From Candidatus Hodarchaeota archaeon (GTDB lineage: Archaea; Asgardarchaeota; Heimdallarchaeia; Hodarchaeales; Hodarchaeaceae), in assembly GCA_016839785.1 (NCBI GenBank), contig JAEOTQ010000088.1, positions 1 to 52,707 on the forward strand: DNA of 52,707 bases. The letters run 5' to 3'. Numbering within the stretch: position 1 is the stretch's first letter; each line of letters starts with the position of its first letter. Below are positions 43,322 to 51,697 of the stretch, piece by piece. The notes beneath the pieces were generated by a model. That model was not told where the DNA came from and ran no database searches. It was given only the letters and a program-made list of their open reading frames with translations. A program made the translations under genes and the position numbers.

Positions 43322-45559
43322 ATGAAAAAGTCATTAAAATCCTTAATCTTTATTGTATTACTATTGTCTCTTCTAACTCAAGTAAATATTGGTCAGAGTG
43401 AACCAAAAACTGCTTCTGTTATAGAAGAACGAATATTATCTAAAACTGTTGCAACTGATGAGATGATCAAAGTAAACATCAATGTTACTGCACCTAGTAC
43501 TCATGATCTTCCAGCTTCCACAGCCATAATAATCAAATTAACCGAGATTGCCCCTAATCTACCAGTCTCGATTGATCCTTTTGGTATGAATACTCCTGAA
43601 AGCTCGGATGATATTAAATGGAATGCAGCGTATGTAACGCACAACGGTTCATTGATACCTTCTCAAGTAGATGATGTAGATGGCATCACAGGTTTTTCGG
43701 AAAATGATGAATTGCTGTTTGCGCTTCCAGAAGCAGTCGCCCTAACTGCAGGACAGAGTGATATCTTTACTGTCTATTTTAGTCCATTAGATTTAGATCT
43801 CCCCCCCCCATATTTTCCAGAAGTCTGCAGTATCATTGTTTATCCAAAACTGGAGGCAATTGATGCTTTACATTCAGATATGGTTGACACAAATGACGGA
43901 GCATTCTATATTGGGAATGGTCTCGTACAAGGGGCAGTATTAGTTGCAGCCGCGTGGTCTTCGGGATGTGTATATGAAATTTCGCTCTTAGATGACCAAG
44001 GTGAATCCCGATTTGATATAATTAAACAAAAATTCCCAGAAGAGGGGCAAAAGTGGAAATGGGCTCGGTTTGCTCGGTTTGAACAATTCACATCGCAAAA
44101 TCAATATGCTACTCGCCCTTACCCTGGCAAATTAATTGAAATGATCCCTGGGCCAATTCGTGCTCGAATTACTGTGCAAAGTACACAACCTTATACAAGA
44201 GGTGAATTTGGAGGGCCTGTCACTAAATTTGATCTTTTTGGCTTATTTACTTATGATGTATATGTTAATCAACCCTATCTTGATTATTCCATGGACATTA
44301 CAGGCCCCAGTGCTGGCAGTTACTCCGAGCTTGAACTTGAATACCAAAACCGAGAATGGGGTGGTGGAAGGGTTGGTACTTTTTATAAGGAAATTTATGT
44401 TCCAGGAATAGGATGGGTTATGCGAGGCCCAGATGATACCGATATCCACAGTATCGATGCAAGCAGCTTTGATTCCCCGTGGTATCTCGAGGCCTTGAAT
44501 GGAAAAACTATTATTCCTCCCCAATGGGAGGAACCAAACGACGATGAACTTGGTTTTGGATTCATTTTTGATGATATTGGTTTTAGTAATATCACTTGGA
44601 GTGCTTCAACTGAAGGGGTAAAGAATCTGTATCATGCTGCTCAGTTTCCTTTTAACACTAGGTACCATCCATTCGATATTGATACTCTTGGAGGCCAAGA
44701 CAAAATAGCCTTTATGGAAGATAGATATGTAGACTATTTGAGACCTGACCCGATACTCACCTTTAATAGCTCTATAATCTCTGTAGCTGACATACCTTTT
44801 GAATATCTATTTGTATCTGAACCAGAGGTCGATCTTGATTTTGATAATTATATCTTACAGATTGAGAATATTACCGCTTTTGCTACTGATACAGCAACAT
44901 TTGTTAATGATACAACCGCCATTAGTGCCACGTATAAGATACTGAATTTTAAAGAAAAAACAGAAACTGGAATAACAGGGGATCTAACATGGAATTCCAC
45001 ATCTCAAACGTGGGGGGTTCAAGATCTCGACATTTCAGCACTAAATCTATTTAATCCTTTCTTAGTCTTAGCAAACTTTGAAACGTCTACACTTACTGGG
45101 GAAAGTCCTCCTTCTGAACGCTGGGGAGGTGGTGCGGATGTTTTTCCTCCAATAATTGGTGCTGTTTCCAGAGATCCTTCTGATATCGTCAGGGATTCAC
45201 AGATGGTGAATATAAGTGCCTCTGTAGAAGATGATGAAGGGGAGGTCACATCAGTGATGTTGTCTTACTATAATGGAACGTGGTACAATATGACAATGCA
45301 ACCTGCATATGGGTTGTACAAAGCATCTATACCTCCTCAAGCTCAGGGAACCAAAGTCGAGTATAAGGTCACCGCCTATGATGATGCTGAACCCCGAAAT
45401 TTTAACACTTCAGAGATTTACAGTTACACTGTTGCCGTAGAATATTCCCCGGGACAAGGCTTAGTTCCACTATTCCTTGGTGGTGGAGTACTCATTGCTG
45501 CGGTAATTCTCGCGTTAAAATCTGGTGCACTTCATAGACTGAAGTATGATGAAGTATAG
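43322..45559 (+). CDS. Secreted membrane-anchored beta-rich protein (RIFT/DUF4861-like N-terminal part)
   Basis: About 745 aa from the ATG at 43322 (a GTG four codons earlier is possible). A signal peptide (KKSLKSLIFIVLLLSLLT) precedes a beta-sandwich region with LIPSQVDDVDGITGFSENDE and LLFALPEAVALTAGQSDIF, like the N-terminal domains of some polysaccharide lyase and DUF4861 proteins. Then come a large beta domain around MIPGPIRARITVQSTQPYT and a late immunoglobulin-like domain (about 605-710). The end is one hydrophobic helix (LVPLFLGGGVLIAAVILAL) and a short polar tail, so it is anchored with the body outside. The shared GPIRARI/GPVRAVI element and ITGP motif link it to the protein at 46117. 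Probably binds or modifies glycans. Confidence 0.6.
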   Translation: MKKSLKSLIFIVLLLSLLTQVNIGQSEPKTASVIEERILSKTVATDEMIKVNINVTAPSTHDLPASTAIIIKLTEIAPNLPVSIDPFGMNTPESSDDIKWNAAYVTHNGSLIPSQVDDVDGITGFSENDELLFALPEAVALTAGQSDIFTVYFSPLDLDLPPPYFPEVCSIIVYPKLEAIDALHSDMVDTNDGAFYIGNGLVQGAVLVAAAWSSGCVYEISLLDDQGESRFDIIKQKFPEEGQKWKWARFARFEQFTSQNQYATRPYPGKLIEMIPGPIRARITVQSTQPYTRGEFGGPVTKFDLFGLFTYDVYVNQPYLDYSMDITGPSAGSYSELELEYQNREWGGGRVGTFYKEIYVPGIGWVMRGPDDTDIHSIDASSFDSPWYLEALNGKTIIPPQWEEPNDDELGFGFIFDDIGFSNITWSASTEGVKNLYHAAQFPFNTRYHPFDIDTLGGQDKIAFMEDRYVDYLRPDPILTFNSSIISVADIPFEYLFVSEPEVDLDFDNYILQIENITAFATDTATFVNDTTAISATYKILNFKEKTETGITGDLTWNSTSQTWGVQDLDISALNLFNPFLVLANFETSTLTGESPPSERWGGGADVFPPIIGAVSRDPSDIVRDSQMVNISASVEDDEGEVTSVMLSYYNGTWYNMTMQPAYGLYKASIPPQAQGTKVEYKVTAYDDAEPRNFNTSEIYSYTVAVEYSPGQGLVPLFLGGGVLIAAVILALKSGALHRLKYDEV

Positions 45560-45582
45560 GAAGATTCTCATGTATTTATAAG

Positions 45583-45609
45583 AAGATGAAGAGTTTCTTC
45601 ATCTTTTTT
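45583..45609 (+). terminator. Hairpin plus T-run after the secreted protein gene
   Basis: AAGATGAAGA and TCTTCATCTT form a 10-bp stem with the loop GTT, and the 3' arm runs into six T residues (45604-45609). It lies 24 bases after the stop codon at 45559, the classical look of an intrinsic terminator. Confidence 0.65.
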
Positions 45610-45710
45610 GCATTTTATTCAGTAGATTGACAACTGTGTCTTTAGGTGGTCTAGATGACTTCAAAATAAATTTTGATTTGTGGAATTGCCCAAGAAGAAA
45701 TACATATTAA

Positions 45711-45737
45711 TTTTTTTCTTGTTTTATAAGAAAAAAA
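45711..45737. repeat. AT-rich 10-bp inverted repeat
   Basis: TTTTTTTCTT and AAGAAAAAAA flank a 7-base loop (GTTTTAT). The symmetrical T and A runs could terminate transcription in both directions. The loop itself looks like part of a TATA box (TTTTATAAG), so a promoter reading is an alternative. Confidence 0.5.
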
Positions 45738-45797
45738 ACGGGTAGTTAGCATGAATAAATTTGTCAGACAATTTTTTTAAGAAAAATTCTGGACAGG

Positions 45798-45911
45798 ATG
45801 AGTCACAAATCCGTTATCCAGCAGGGTAGCAACAAGAGAAGGATTACTAACCATGGGAACTACTTAGGGATCAGTACGATAACAGTGAAGAATATCGTAG
45901 GGCACTTCTAA
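45798..45911 (+). CDS. Possible 37-aa peptide or remnant with HTH-like segment
   Basis: ATG to TAA frame of 37 codons. The predicted peptide includes KRRITNHGNYLGISTITVKN, in which LGISTITVKN resembles the turn and recognition helix of LuxR/transposase-type helix-turn-helix domains. GGACAGG lies just before the ATG. It may be a short real gene, the remnant of a decayed one, or chance; no longer homologous frame flanks it. Confidence 0.25.
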   Translation: MSHKSVIQQGSNKRRITNHGNYLGISTITVKNIVGHF

Positions 45912-46116
45912 TAAACAATCTAGTGATTATATATTATCCAACCCGTCTAACTCACCCATATTATGTTCAAGTTTAATATAGATTCGTAGTCATACTTAAA
46001 AAAGATAAACGATTAACAATAATTAAGGTAGAAAACACCTCTGTGTGTTTTTTCTATTCGTTAAAGGTTTAATTTTCAATATCTTAGCCTATTATAATTT
46101 AATATTGGTTTTTAAA

Positions 46117-47571
46117 ATGCAAAAAAGAAATATACAAATTCTATCAATAGGTCTTTTATTCCTATTATTTTTAATGCAGTCCCCTCAATCTGGGGCAGCT
46201 TCAGCTTCAGCGTACAATGCCGCTACCATCGTTGTTACAGCAGGTAGTGACGCCTTAGTTGTTGGTACTCCTATTATTATTGCTGGTTCAGATTTTTCAG
46301 GTGATTTCGCATTAGCAACAGCAGTTGTTATGGATGGCGCGACAGCCCTTCCTACACAATATGATGCTGGACTTGATGAACTAGTTTTCCAACTTCCCGC
46401 TGCACTTGCAGCAAGTGGTTCAAAAACATTTGAAGTACAAGCAGACGCAACAGGATCTTCAAATGGTCAAACATCAATTACGATGACTCGTGGTGACTAT
46501 AATGAAACCTACAGCGATTTCCTCCCAGCTTGGTCATCTGCATACATAATGAATGGTTCTGCTTTGGCCAATGATGTGCATTCTATCGGTGATGTCATTT
46601 GGGTAGATACTGACTGGGGTGTCCTTTGTTTACAAGTTGAAGCTAGCTGGAGACATGGCACCTGGAAACATGTCATTATGAAAGATAATAATTGGGATGT
46701 TGTTAGCGGATTTCTCAACGCAACTAGTGACTGGCGATGGCGCTGGGAAACTGGTCTCTTCCAAGATGCTGATGAAGGATGGCAAGTTGGCGGTCGTGGA
46801 CCTGATACTATCGAAATTGAATCCGCTGGACCCGTTCGTGCAGTCATAAGAGCAGTTGCAAACTCTCCTCACAGAGATTTGGACCAATACCTTGTTGAAA
46901 ATGCTAATGCTACTCGAACATATACAGTCTATAATGGAATCCCAGGAATTACTCAACATTTCGCAATTACAGGTCCTAACGCTACTCAGGCACACACTGA
47001 CTGGAGTGTCCTCAGTGAAGTGTTGGAACCCCTCAAAATGAAGCATCAACACTTGGATTCCACCTCTAACACTCTTGGATCAAATAATCTTACAAAAGTT
47101 TATGTTGCAGGCGATCCAACTCCAAGTAATGAGACTTACACACGAAATGCTGTAGCTAATTTAACTGCTGTAACTGATTCCTATTTCGCCGTATACAATG
47201 ACACTGATACGCGCGGGTACGTATACAATTGGGGTCCCTTTGAGTATCTAGATAATATTACCAATCTCGAGTTCGCTAATCAAATCGTTATGAATTACCG
47301 CTTCGATTATTTCCCTGCAGCAGGTTTTAACCGCTATTGGATACCTTTCAGTTCTTTCACAGGTAATATAGGTGATCATGCCGCTTCTCTGAATACTAAT
47401 ATGAAGTCCTTAATGGAGGCATCGTACACATTTGTTATAACAGAACATGATCCACCAACAACTACTACTACTACCACTACCACCGAAGATGGTGGGGCAC
47501 CTGGATTTGAACTAGTATTAGCAACCCTTAGTCTAGTAGGCGCATCGGTATTCATTAGAAAGAGAAGATAA
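46117..47571 (+). CDS. Secreted CTERM-like anchored protein, paralogue of the 43322 protein
   Basis: 484 aa from the ATG at 46117, which directly precedes a typical signal peptide (KRNIQILSIGLLFLLFLMQS, cleavage likely after the Gly-Ala-Ala region). The frame can be extended to 46045, but that would add a second hydrophobic segment. The body is beta-rich with ALPTQYDAGLDELVFQLPAA and IESAGPVRAVIRAVA, elements also seen in the protein at 43322, then HFAITGPNA. The end has nine Thr, EDGGAPGFELVLATLSL, and the tail IRKRR: a PGF/Heimdall-CTERM-like signal with membrane helix. It probably stays on the cell surface and binds or acts on glycans. Base composition is less AT-rich than that of its neighbours, as expected for a highly expressed surface protein. 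Confidence 0.65.
   Translation: MQKRNIQILSIGLLFLLFLMQSPQSGAASASAYNAATIVVTAGSDALVVGTPIIIAGSDFSGDFALATAVVMDGATALPTQYDAGLDELVFQLPAALAASGSKTFEVQADATGSSNGQTSITMTRGDYNETYSDFLPAWSSAYIMNGSALANDVHSIGDVIWVDTDWGVLCLQVEASWRHGTWKHVIMKDNNWDVVSGFLNATSDWRWRWETGLFQDADEGWQVGGRGPDTIEIESAGPVRAVIRAVANSPHRDLDQYLVENANATRTYTVYNGIPGITQHFAITGPNATQAHTDWSVLSEVLEPLKMKHQHLDSTSNTLGSNNLTKVYVAGDPTPSNETYTRNAVANLTAVTDSYFAVYNDTDTRGYVYNWGPFEYLDNITNLEFANQIVMNYRFDYFPAAGFNRYWIPFSSFTGNIGDHAASLNTNMKSLMEASYTFVITEHDPPTTTTTTTTTEDGGAPGFELVLATLSLVGASVFIRKRR
47458..47484 (+). repeat. Thr-codon run (nine ACN codons)
   Basis: Nine consecutive Thr codons (mostly ACT and ACC) encode the linker before the membrane anchor of the 46117 protein. 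Such linkers are usual O-glycosylation sites in archaeal surface proteins. Confidence 0.8.
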
Positions 47572-47584
47572 CCAATTCTCTCTC

Positions 47585-47600
47585 CCCTTTTTTCTTTTTA
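47585..47600 (+). terminator. T-rich archaeal terminator
   Basis: CCCCTTTTTTCTTTTT lies 13 bases after the stop codon of the 46117 gene. Archaeal RNA polymerase stops at such T tracts without the need of a hairpin. Confidence 0.5.
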
Positions 47601-47753
47601 CGAGATATAATTTCTTTTTGATTTCAATGGGATTTCCTAATTGCTTTTATTAAGTTATCTTTCGGATGGCGCATTCAGTTTCACTGAAATCATCATTATG
47701 TTACGTTGTCAAGCTCAAGACCACTAATGGAGTCTAAGAGGAAATATGAACTC

Positions 47754-49613
47754 TTATTCTTTCATTGGCAGAATTGTATACGTAAAGACAGCTATTAAGG
47801 TTAATCCAGAAATTCCTAGAAATAGAACAATTGGTAACTCTTCTAAGGAGTTCTGTCCTTGAGGGTTTGTCGTAACGTATGTTATAGGCAGTGTCCATTC
47901 TGTGGATATTTCTGATAAAGTTATATAGGCCGATCCAAGAGGAGGAAGATCTGCAGTAAACAGTTCTCCTGGCTGGTATTGGCCACTTGAGGTTCCATTT
48001 ACATACACGTTGTATTGCTCGGTCAAGTGTTTTAATCTAAATTCCAAACTTTTTTGTTGTGCATAAGGATTAAAAATAACATAAACACGATCTTCAGGAT
48101 TAGGTGGAAAAGAATGATCAAATATATTTAGATTGACAATCAAAGAATTATTATCCGTTGCTTCTCCCAGTGCTTCAAACATTAAATAGTTCCATAATGT
48201 TTCTCCAGCCCCATAAATTTCTTTTCCGTTGTATCCTGCTTTTAATGGATCAGGATCATAAGCTCCTCTAGTAGCATGGTAATCAATATCCTCATAGGGA
48301 ACATATTGCAGTGTAGTTGGTCCATAATCTCTTTCATACACATCAGGTACGTTAGGACTAAAGAAGTAAAAATTTTTTATTCGATTCAAATTTAAAATCT
48401 TTAGGGGTTCAACAGATTTGAATCCAGGTCTAAAATACAGATCTTTAAGGAAGGATGTCCAAAATAAGATCGATTCGATATTTTCTTTGTATGCTGGAGC
48501 ATTAATTCCTCCAGTATTGACTTCCTTTGGATTAGCATAGGGGGAATGCATTCCATCCCGCCAGTTTGAGGGTAACCAAGGACTAGGATCAGAATTAAAT
48601 CCAAATGACCAATCAATTCTTCCATTATTATAATAGAGCACCTGTTCTTCTGCGTAAAATAAATCGATAGCCAATTGAGCAAAATCAGTTGTGGAATCAA
48701 TTATGTCTGCATACTGAAAAAGCCTTGACGCCGCGGCCACTCCTGCAGCTATCTCCTGTGGTTCATACATCAGCTTATATGGTTCTTTAACTGATCTGAT
48801 TGCTTCAAGAGCAGTTTTAGCTTCAAATAGGTAATTGATATTACCCGTAAGCTCATAAGCGTCTAGTAAACTAAACGCTAATAAACCAGAGGTGCCATAA
48901 TTAATATTCTCATTTCTAGTTTGTTGTTTTGTTTCAACACTAACAAACTGTGGGAATAAATAGTTAAAGTTGTGAGCCATATCTATAGCACTCCCGAGAG
49001 AGCCAAAATAAGATTCATCTAAAGCTGAAGATTCACTCATCATAAATAATTGCCCCCATTTCAAAACAGAGTTTTCTAAATAGTACCAAGAGTCGTGAGA
49101 AGTTTCTCCTGGACCATTGGTAGCTTGTTCATATACTTCAGAGTAGTACAATGATAGACTATTTATGAATTCGTCAACTAGTGATTGTTGTGTAGAATTT
49201 GGATGTAGTTGTAGAAACCGAAAAAGTGGCCAGATTACATCTACTGTTGCTATAAGCTCAGAACTTTCTCTGGTCCAATCCTCTCCTCCCCAACCATCAG
49301 CCCCCTTTACATACGGTCGAAATCCTATATTTCCTCCAGATAAATTAATCCAACATTCATCAAATGTTAAAAGATCATCAATACTCTTTCGAGTATAATC
49401 TGTCCAATTTGTAGCATATTCAGGGAATTCAGTGTACGCTGGTAATGTATTAATTGCGGCTTTACGTGATGTAATCATTGAATCCCAGTCAGTATAGATA
49501 TTAACTTTATTTATAGGCTCAGGTTGATTAAAAACAAGGAGTAGTAAAGTAAGTACACTAATTATGCAAATAACAATTAACATGTATCGGAAGGAGAAGA
49601 AATTAAGCTTCAT
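47754..49613 (-). CDS. Secreted membrane-anchored paralogue of the 808-aa barrel protein
   Basis: A 619-aa protein with an N-terminal signal anchor (RYMLIVICIISVLTLLLLVF), a helical body with (alpha/alpha)-barrel-like hairpins (DSWYYLENSVLKWGQLF and LLAFSLLDAYELTGNINYL), and a C-terminal helix (LPIVLFLGISGLTLIAVFTY) that anchors it a second time. The part from about residue 370 matches the cytosolic 808-aa protein at 31073: KENIESILFWTSFLK, NRIKNFYFFSP, YNGKEIYGAGETLW, NYLMFEALGEAT, VYVIFNP. The ATG at 49613 follows AGGAAAC and a TATA-like box. It would act on the same kind of substrate outside the cell. No CAZy family can be named. Confidence 0.65.
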   Translation of the reverse strand: MKLNFFSFRYMLIVICIISVLTLLLLVFNQPEPINKVNIYTDWDSMITSRKAAINTLPAYTEFPEYATNWTDYTRKSIDDLLTFDECWINLSGGNIGFRPYVKGADGWGGEDWTRESSELIATVDVIWPLFRFLQLHPNSTQQSLVDEFINSLSLYYSEVYEQATNGPGETSHDSWYYLENSVLKWGQLFMMSESSALDESYFGSLGSAIDMAHNFNYLFPQFVSVETKQQTRNENINYGTSGLLAFSLLDAYELTGNINYLFEAKTALEAIRSVKEPYKLMYEPQEIAAGVAAASRLFQYADIIDSTTDFAQLAIDLFYAEEQVLYYNNGRIDWSFGFNSDPSPWLPSNWRDGMHSPYANPKEVNTGGINAPAYKENIESILFWTSFLKDLYFRPGFKSVEPLKILNLNRIKNFYFFSPNVPDVYERDYGPTTLQYVPYEDIDYHATRGAYDPDPLKAGYNGKEIYGAGETLWNYLMFEALGEATDNNSLIVNLNIFDHSFPPNPEDRVYVIFNPYAQQKSLEFRLKHLTEQYNVYVNGTSSGQYQPGELFTADLPPLGSAYITLSEISTEWTLPITYVTTNPQGQNSLEELPIVLFLGISGLTLIAVFTYTILPMKE

Positions 49614-49636
49614 GTTTCCTACAAATCGGATATTTC

Positions 49637-49644
49637 TATTTAAA
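49637..49644 (-). promoter_or_regulatory. TATA-like box of the 619-aa protein gene
   Basis: TTTAAATA on the minus strand, centred about 28 bases before the ATG at 49613. The distance suggests a very short leader. Confidence 0.4.
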
Positions 49645-49675
49645 TTATGTGAAGTAACACCACTCTTAGATAATT

Positions 49676-49701
49676 AAAAAAAAGGAGAATCAAGTTCTCC
49701 T
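49676..49701 (-). terminator. Hairpin terminator overlapping the stop codon of the 660-aa protein gene
   Basis: On the minus strand AGGAGAA, the loop CTTGA and TTCTCCT form a 7-bp stem, followed by eight T residues. The TGA stop of the upstream gene (49690-49692) lies in the loop, so the stem begins inside the last codons. Confidence 0.7.
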
Positions 49702-51633
49702 CTTTTTACGTAGGAGAAGGATGATTGTACCCAATGCAAAGGTTACACTTTTAACACTTGAGAATGGACTCGTTCTTGTAGTTGTTGTGGTTGTAGTAGT
49801 CTCCTGAGTGGAATCGTCCCTGGTGACAGAAATTGTTGTGGTGGTCGTAGTTGTTGTAGTTGGTTCAACAGGTTCATAATCCACAGTTACATTATTTATC
49901 ATGGTTCTTGTCTCATCGTAAGTAATATTTCCTTCTACAGGAGCAACGACAATAATATAGGAAGTATCTGCGGGAATTTCAAATGTTGTTATCCCTGTAA
50001 CATTCGTTACGAGGAATGATCCCGAAGTAGTCTCGTATAAACTTTTATTCTCTAAACCAACGTCAATCTCAACAGTTTTACTAATATTATGAGGATTAAA
50101 ATATAGATACGTTGGATAAGCTTCTTCGTGATAATAATCTGTTACTAAACAGTCTAGTTGCAAAATCTTTTCATCATTTGTAGGTGCGATGATTGCGCCT
50201 AAATTTCCCACATGAGAGCTTCCATATAAACCTAGATTGGTAGCTCCAGTCTGGTCAGTGTATCTATTGGGGTTATGATCGCCAGTTGCGAGAGGAATTA
50301 TACCATTCCAATCTTTCCTTAGTGATTCATATGCTACACAATTGTTTGGGTCGTAAATATCTTTCCAGTCTTCACTATCCTGGTGAGCAGCATCTAGATC
50401 GGTACCATAATGTAAACGGGCGGCATTAGCCGCATTCAGTACAAATTTACCAATATCATGAGCATACCGATCATCATATCGAACTACTGGTACTAATGCT
50501 CCGACTGTTTCAAAGGTATTCATCGCAAATGCATATCCTCCCAAGTCTGTAATGCTTCCTGATAAACCATAGACGTCAAAACCTCCCCACTGATCAGCAA
50601 TAACCCCCCAGCCTCTACGTACAGCACCAGTGCCCGTTCCAAAGCACCAATCAATCATTTTATTCACATTGTATGCTCTACCAAGTTCTGCATTCATACG
50701 GGCGGTAATCAATACACCATATAGCATTAATACCTCATAGTATGGATTAAAGGAAAGTGAGTTTAAATAATCAACACACCACTCCGCTGCAATCAAATAT
50801 TTTGGATCACCGAATTTCAAATAGGCCATATACTCTATCCAAGCGATGGCTCCTGCTGCATCAGGTTCCTCCCATTCCGTTCTTAGCATATTATCGTAAG
50901 GAGCCATCACATCAAAATCAAACGACGTATGTAAAAAATTTGGTAAGGTCCAAGGAGAAATTTTCCCACCCAAACTCACGCATGCATCATACCATCTATT
51001 AGCGACACCCCGCATCTGATTTTCAAAGTCTCCAACGTCAGGATAATAATCTGCGAGCATATAAAATAATAAATTAGGAAATAAGACATACCAAAAACTT
51101 GATCTTGATCCAGTTTGTAGATTATTTAAGTAAATATACTGGTTAGTATCTATATTATACCAATTTTCACACATTTCCACCCAGTTATACCCACTCTGGT
51201 TGCTTTTATCAATTCCTACCAGTGTTGCACTCAGAACGGCCGCCATTAGATTTATAGCTTCATCGTTCATTGGTAATCCTATATAGGAGGGGGCTCTAAA
51301 AACATCACGATTGCCTGCTGCTCCCCAATGATTGGTTCCTATTGATGTCAGCGGTAAAAATGTTCCTGTGGCACTTAGATTAAAAAATAATGTATCATAA
51401 TCATGTGCAACTTGTTTCCAATCCCTCATGTTGAAGGGCTCAGGAAGATTGGGCATAAGAGCTACTCTTGTTATTTGACCGATTTCATCTACTGATTCAA
51501 TTTTAAGATTATTTTGGCTCCTAAATGATCCAATTAAGTTACCTGAACCAAGAACGAGTAGCAAGCATATAACTAGAGAGGCTAGCATTATCCCCCTTAT
51601 TCGAAAATTATGAGTTCTGTTTGGAAATGCCAT
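49690..51633 (-). CDS. Secreted anchored (alpha/alpha)-barrel-like protein with Thr-rich CTERM-type end
   Basis: About 647 aa from the ATG at 51633; the GTG at 51672 lies too close to a TATA-like AATATAAAT to be covered by the transcript. A signal anchor (MLASLVICLLLVLGSGNLIG) is followed by an aromatic-rich helical body (FWYVLFPNLLFYMLADYYP, AIAWIEYMAYLKFGDPKYL, GGYAFAMNTFETVGALVPV), the pattern of six-hairpin glycosidases and lyases, and a late beta domain. The end has two Thr runs (nine and eight residues), a hydrophobic helix and the tail LLLRKKRRT, an archaeal surface anchor. Catalytic residues are not assignable. It is transcribed from its own promoter, and its terminator hairpin overlaps the stop codon. 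It is another likely glycan-acting surface protein. Confidence 0.6.
   Translation of the reverse strand: MAFPNRTHNFRIRGIMLASLVICLLLVLGSGNLIGSFRSQNNLKIESVDEIGQITRVALMPNLPEPFNMRDWKQVAHDYDTLFFNLSATGTFLPLTSIGTNHWGAAGNRDVFRAPSYIGLPMNDEAINLMAAVLSATLVGIDKSNQSGYNWVEMCENWYNIDTNQYIYLNNLQTGSRSSFWYVLFPNLLFYMLADYYPDVGDFENQMRGVANRWYDACVSLGGKISPWTLPNFLHTSFDFDVMAPYDNMLRTEWEEPDAAGAIAWIEYMAYLKFGDPKYLIAAEWCVDYLNSLSFNPYYEVLMLYGVLITARMNAELGRAYNVNKMIDWCFGTGTGAVRRGWGVIADQWGGFDVYGLSGSITDLGGYAFAMNTFETVGALVPVVRYDDRYAHDIGKFVLNAANAARLHYGTDLDAAHQDSEDWKDIYDPNNCVAYESLRKDWNGIIPLATGDHNPNRYTDQTGATNLGLYGSSHVGNLGAIIAPTNDEKILQLDCLVTDYYHEEAYPTYLYFNPHNISKTVEIDVGLENKSLYETTSGSFLVTNVTGITTFEIPADTSYIIVVAPVEGNITYDETRTMINNVTVDYEPVEPTTTTTTTTTISVTRDDSTQETTTTTTTTRTSPFSSVKSVTFALGTIILLLRKKRRT
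49777..49860 (-). repeat. Two Thr-codon runs in the 660-aa protein gene
   Basis: Eight Thr codons (49777-49800) and nine Thr codons (49834-49860) flank a short Asp/Ser/Gln spacer. They form the extended linker before the membrane anchor. Confidence 0.8.
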
Positions 51634-51697
51634 GTGTTCGATGTGAATTTCTGTAATAATAAGTGTTTTCACACATTTATATTAGTAATAAAGTGGA

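Larger units (their letters stand above)
45560..46116. other. 557-base gene-poor stretch
   Basis: The largest gap in the window. It holds the hairpin terminator at 45583-45609, an AT inverted repeat at 45711-45737, a smaller one at 45770-45788, and a 37-codon frame at 45798-45911 with a less AT-biased composition than its surroundings. Beyond this, TTTAATATAG near 45975 is a possible TATA box about 140 bases before the next gene. Confidence 0.5.

Noticed and set aside
46630..47052. 140-codon frame antisense to the surface protein
   Set aside because: Open only because of the codon composition of the gene on the other strand; Cys- and Ser-rich nonsense translation.
47458..47484. Trinucleotide microsatellite or CRISPR-like repeat
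   Set aside because: It is an in-frame Thr linker with mixed ACN codons and no spacers.
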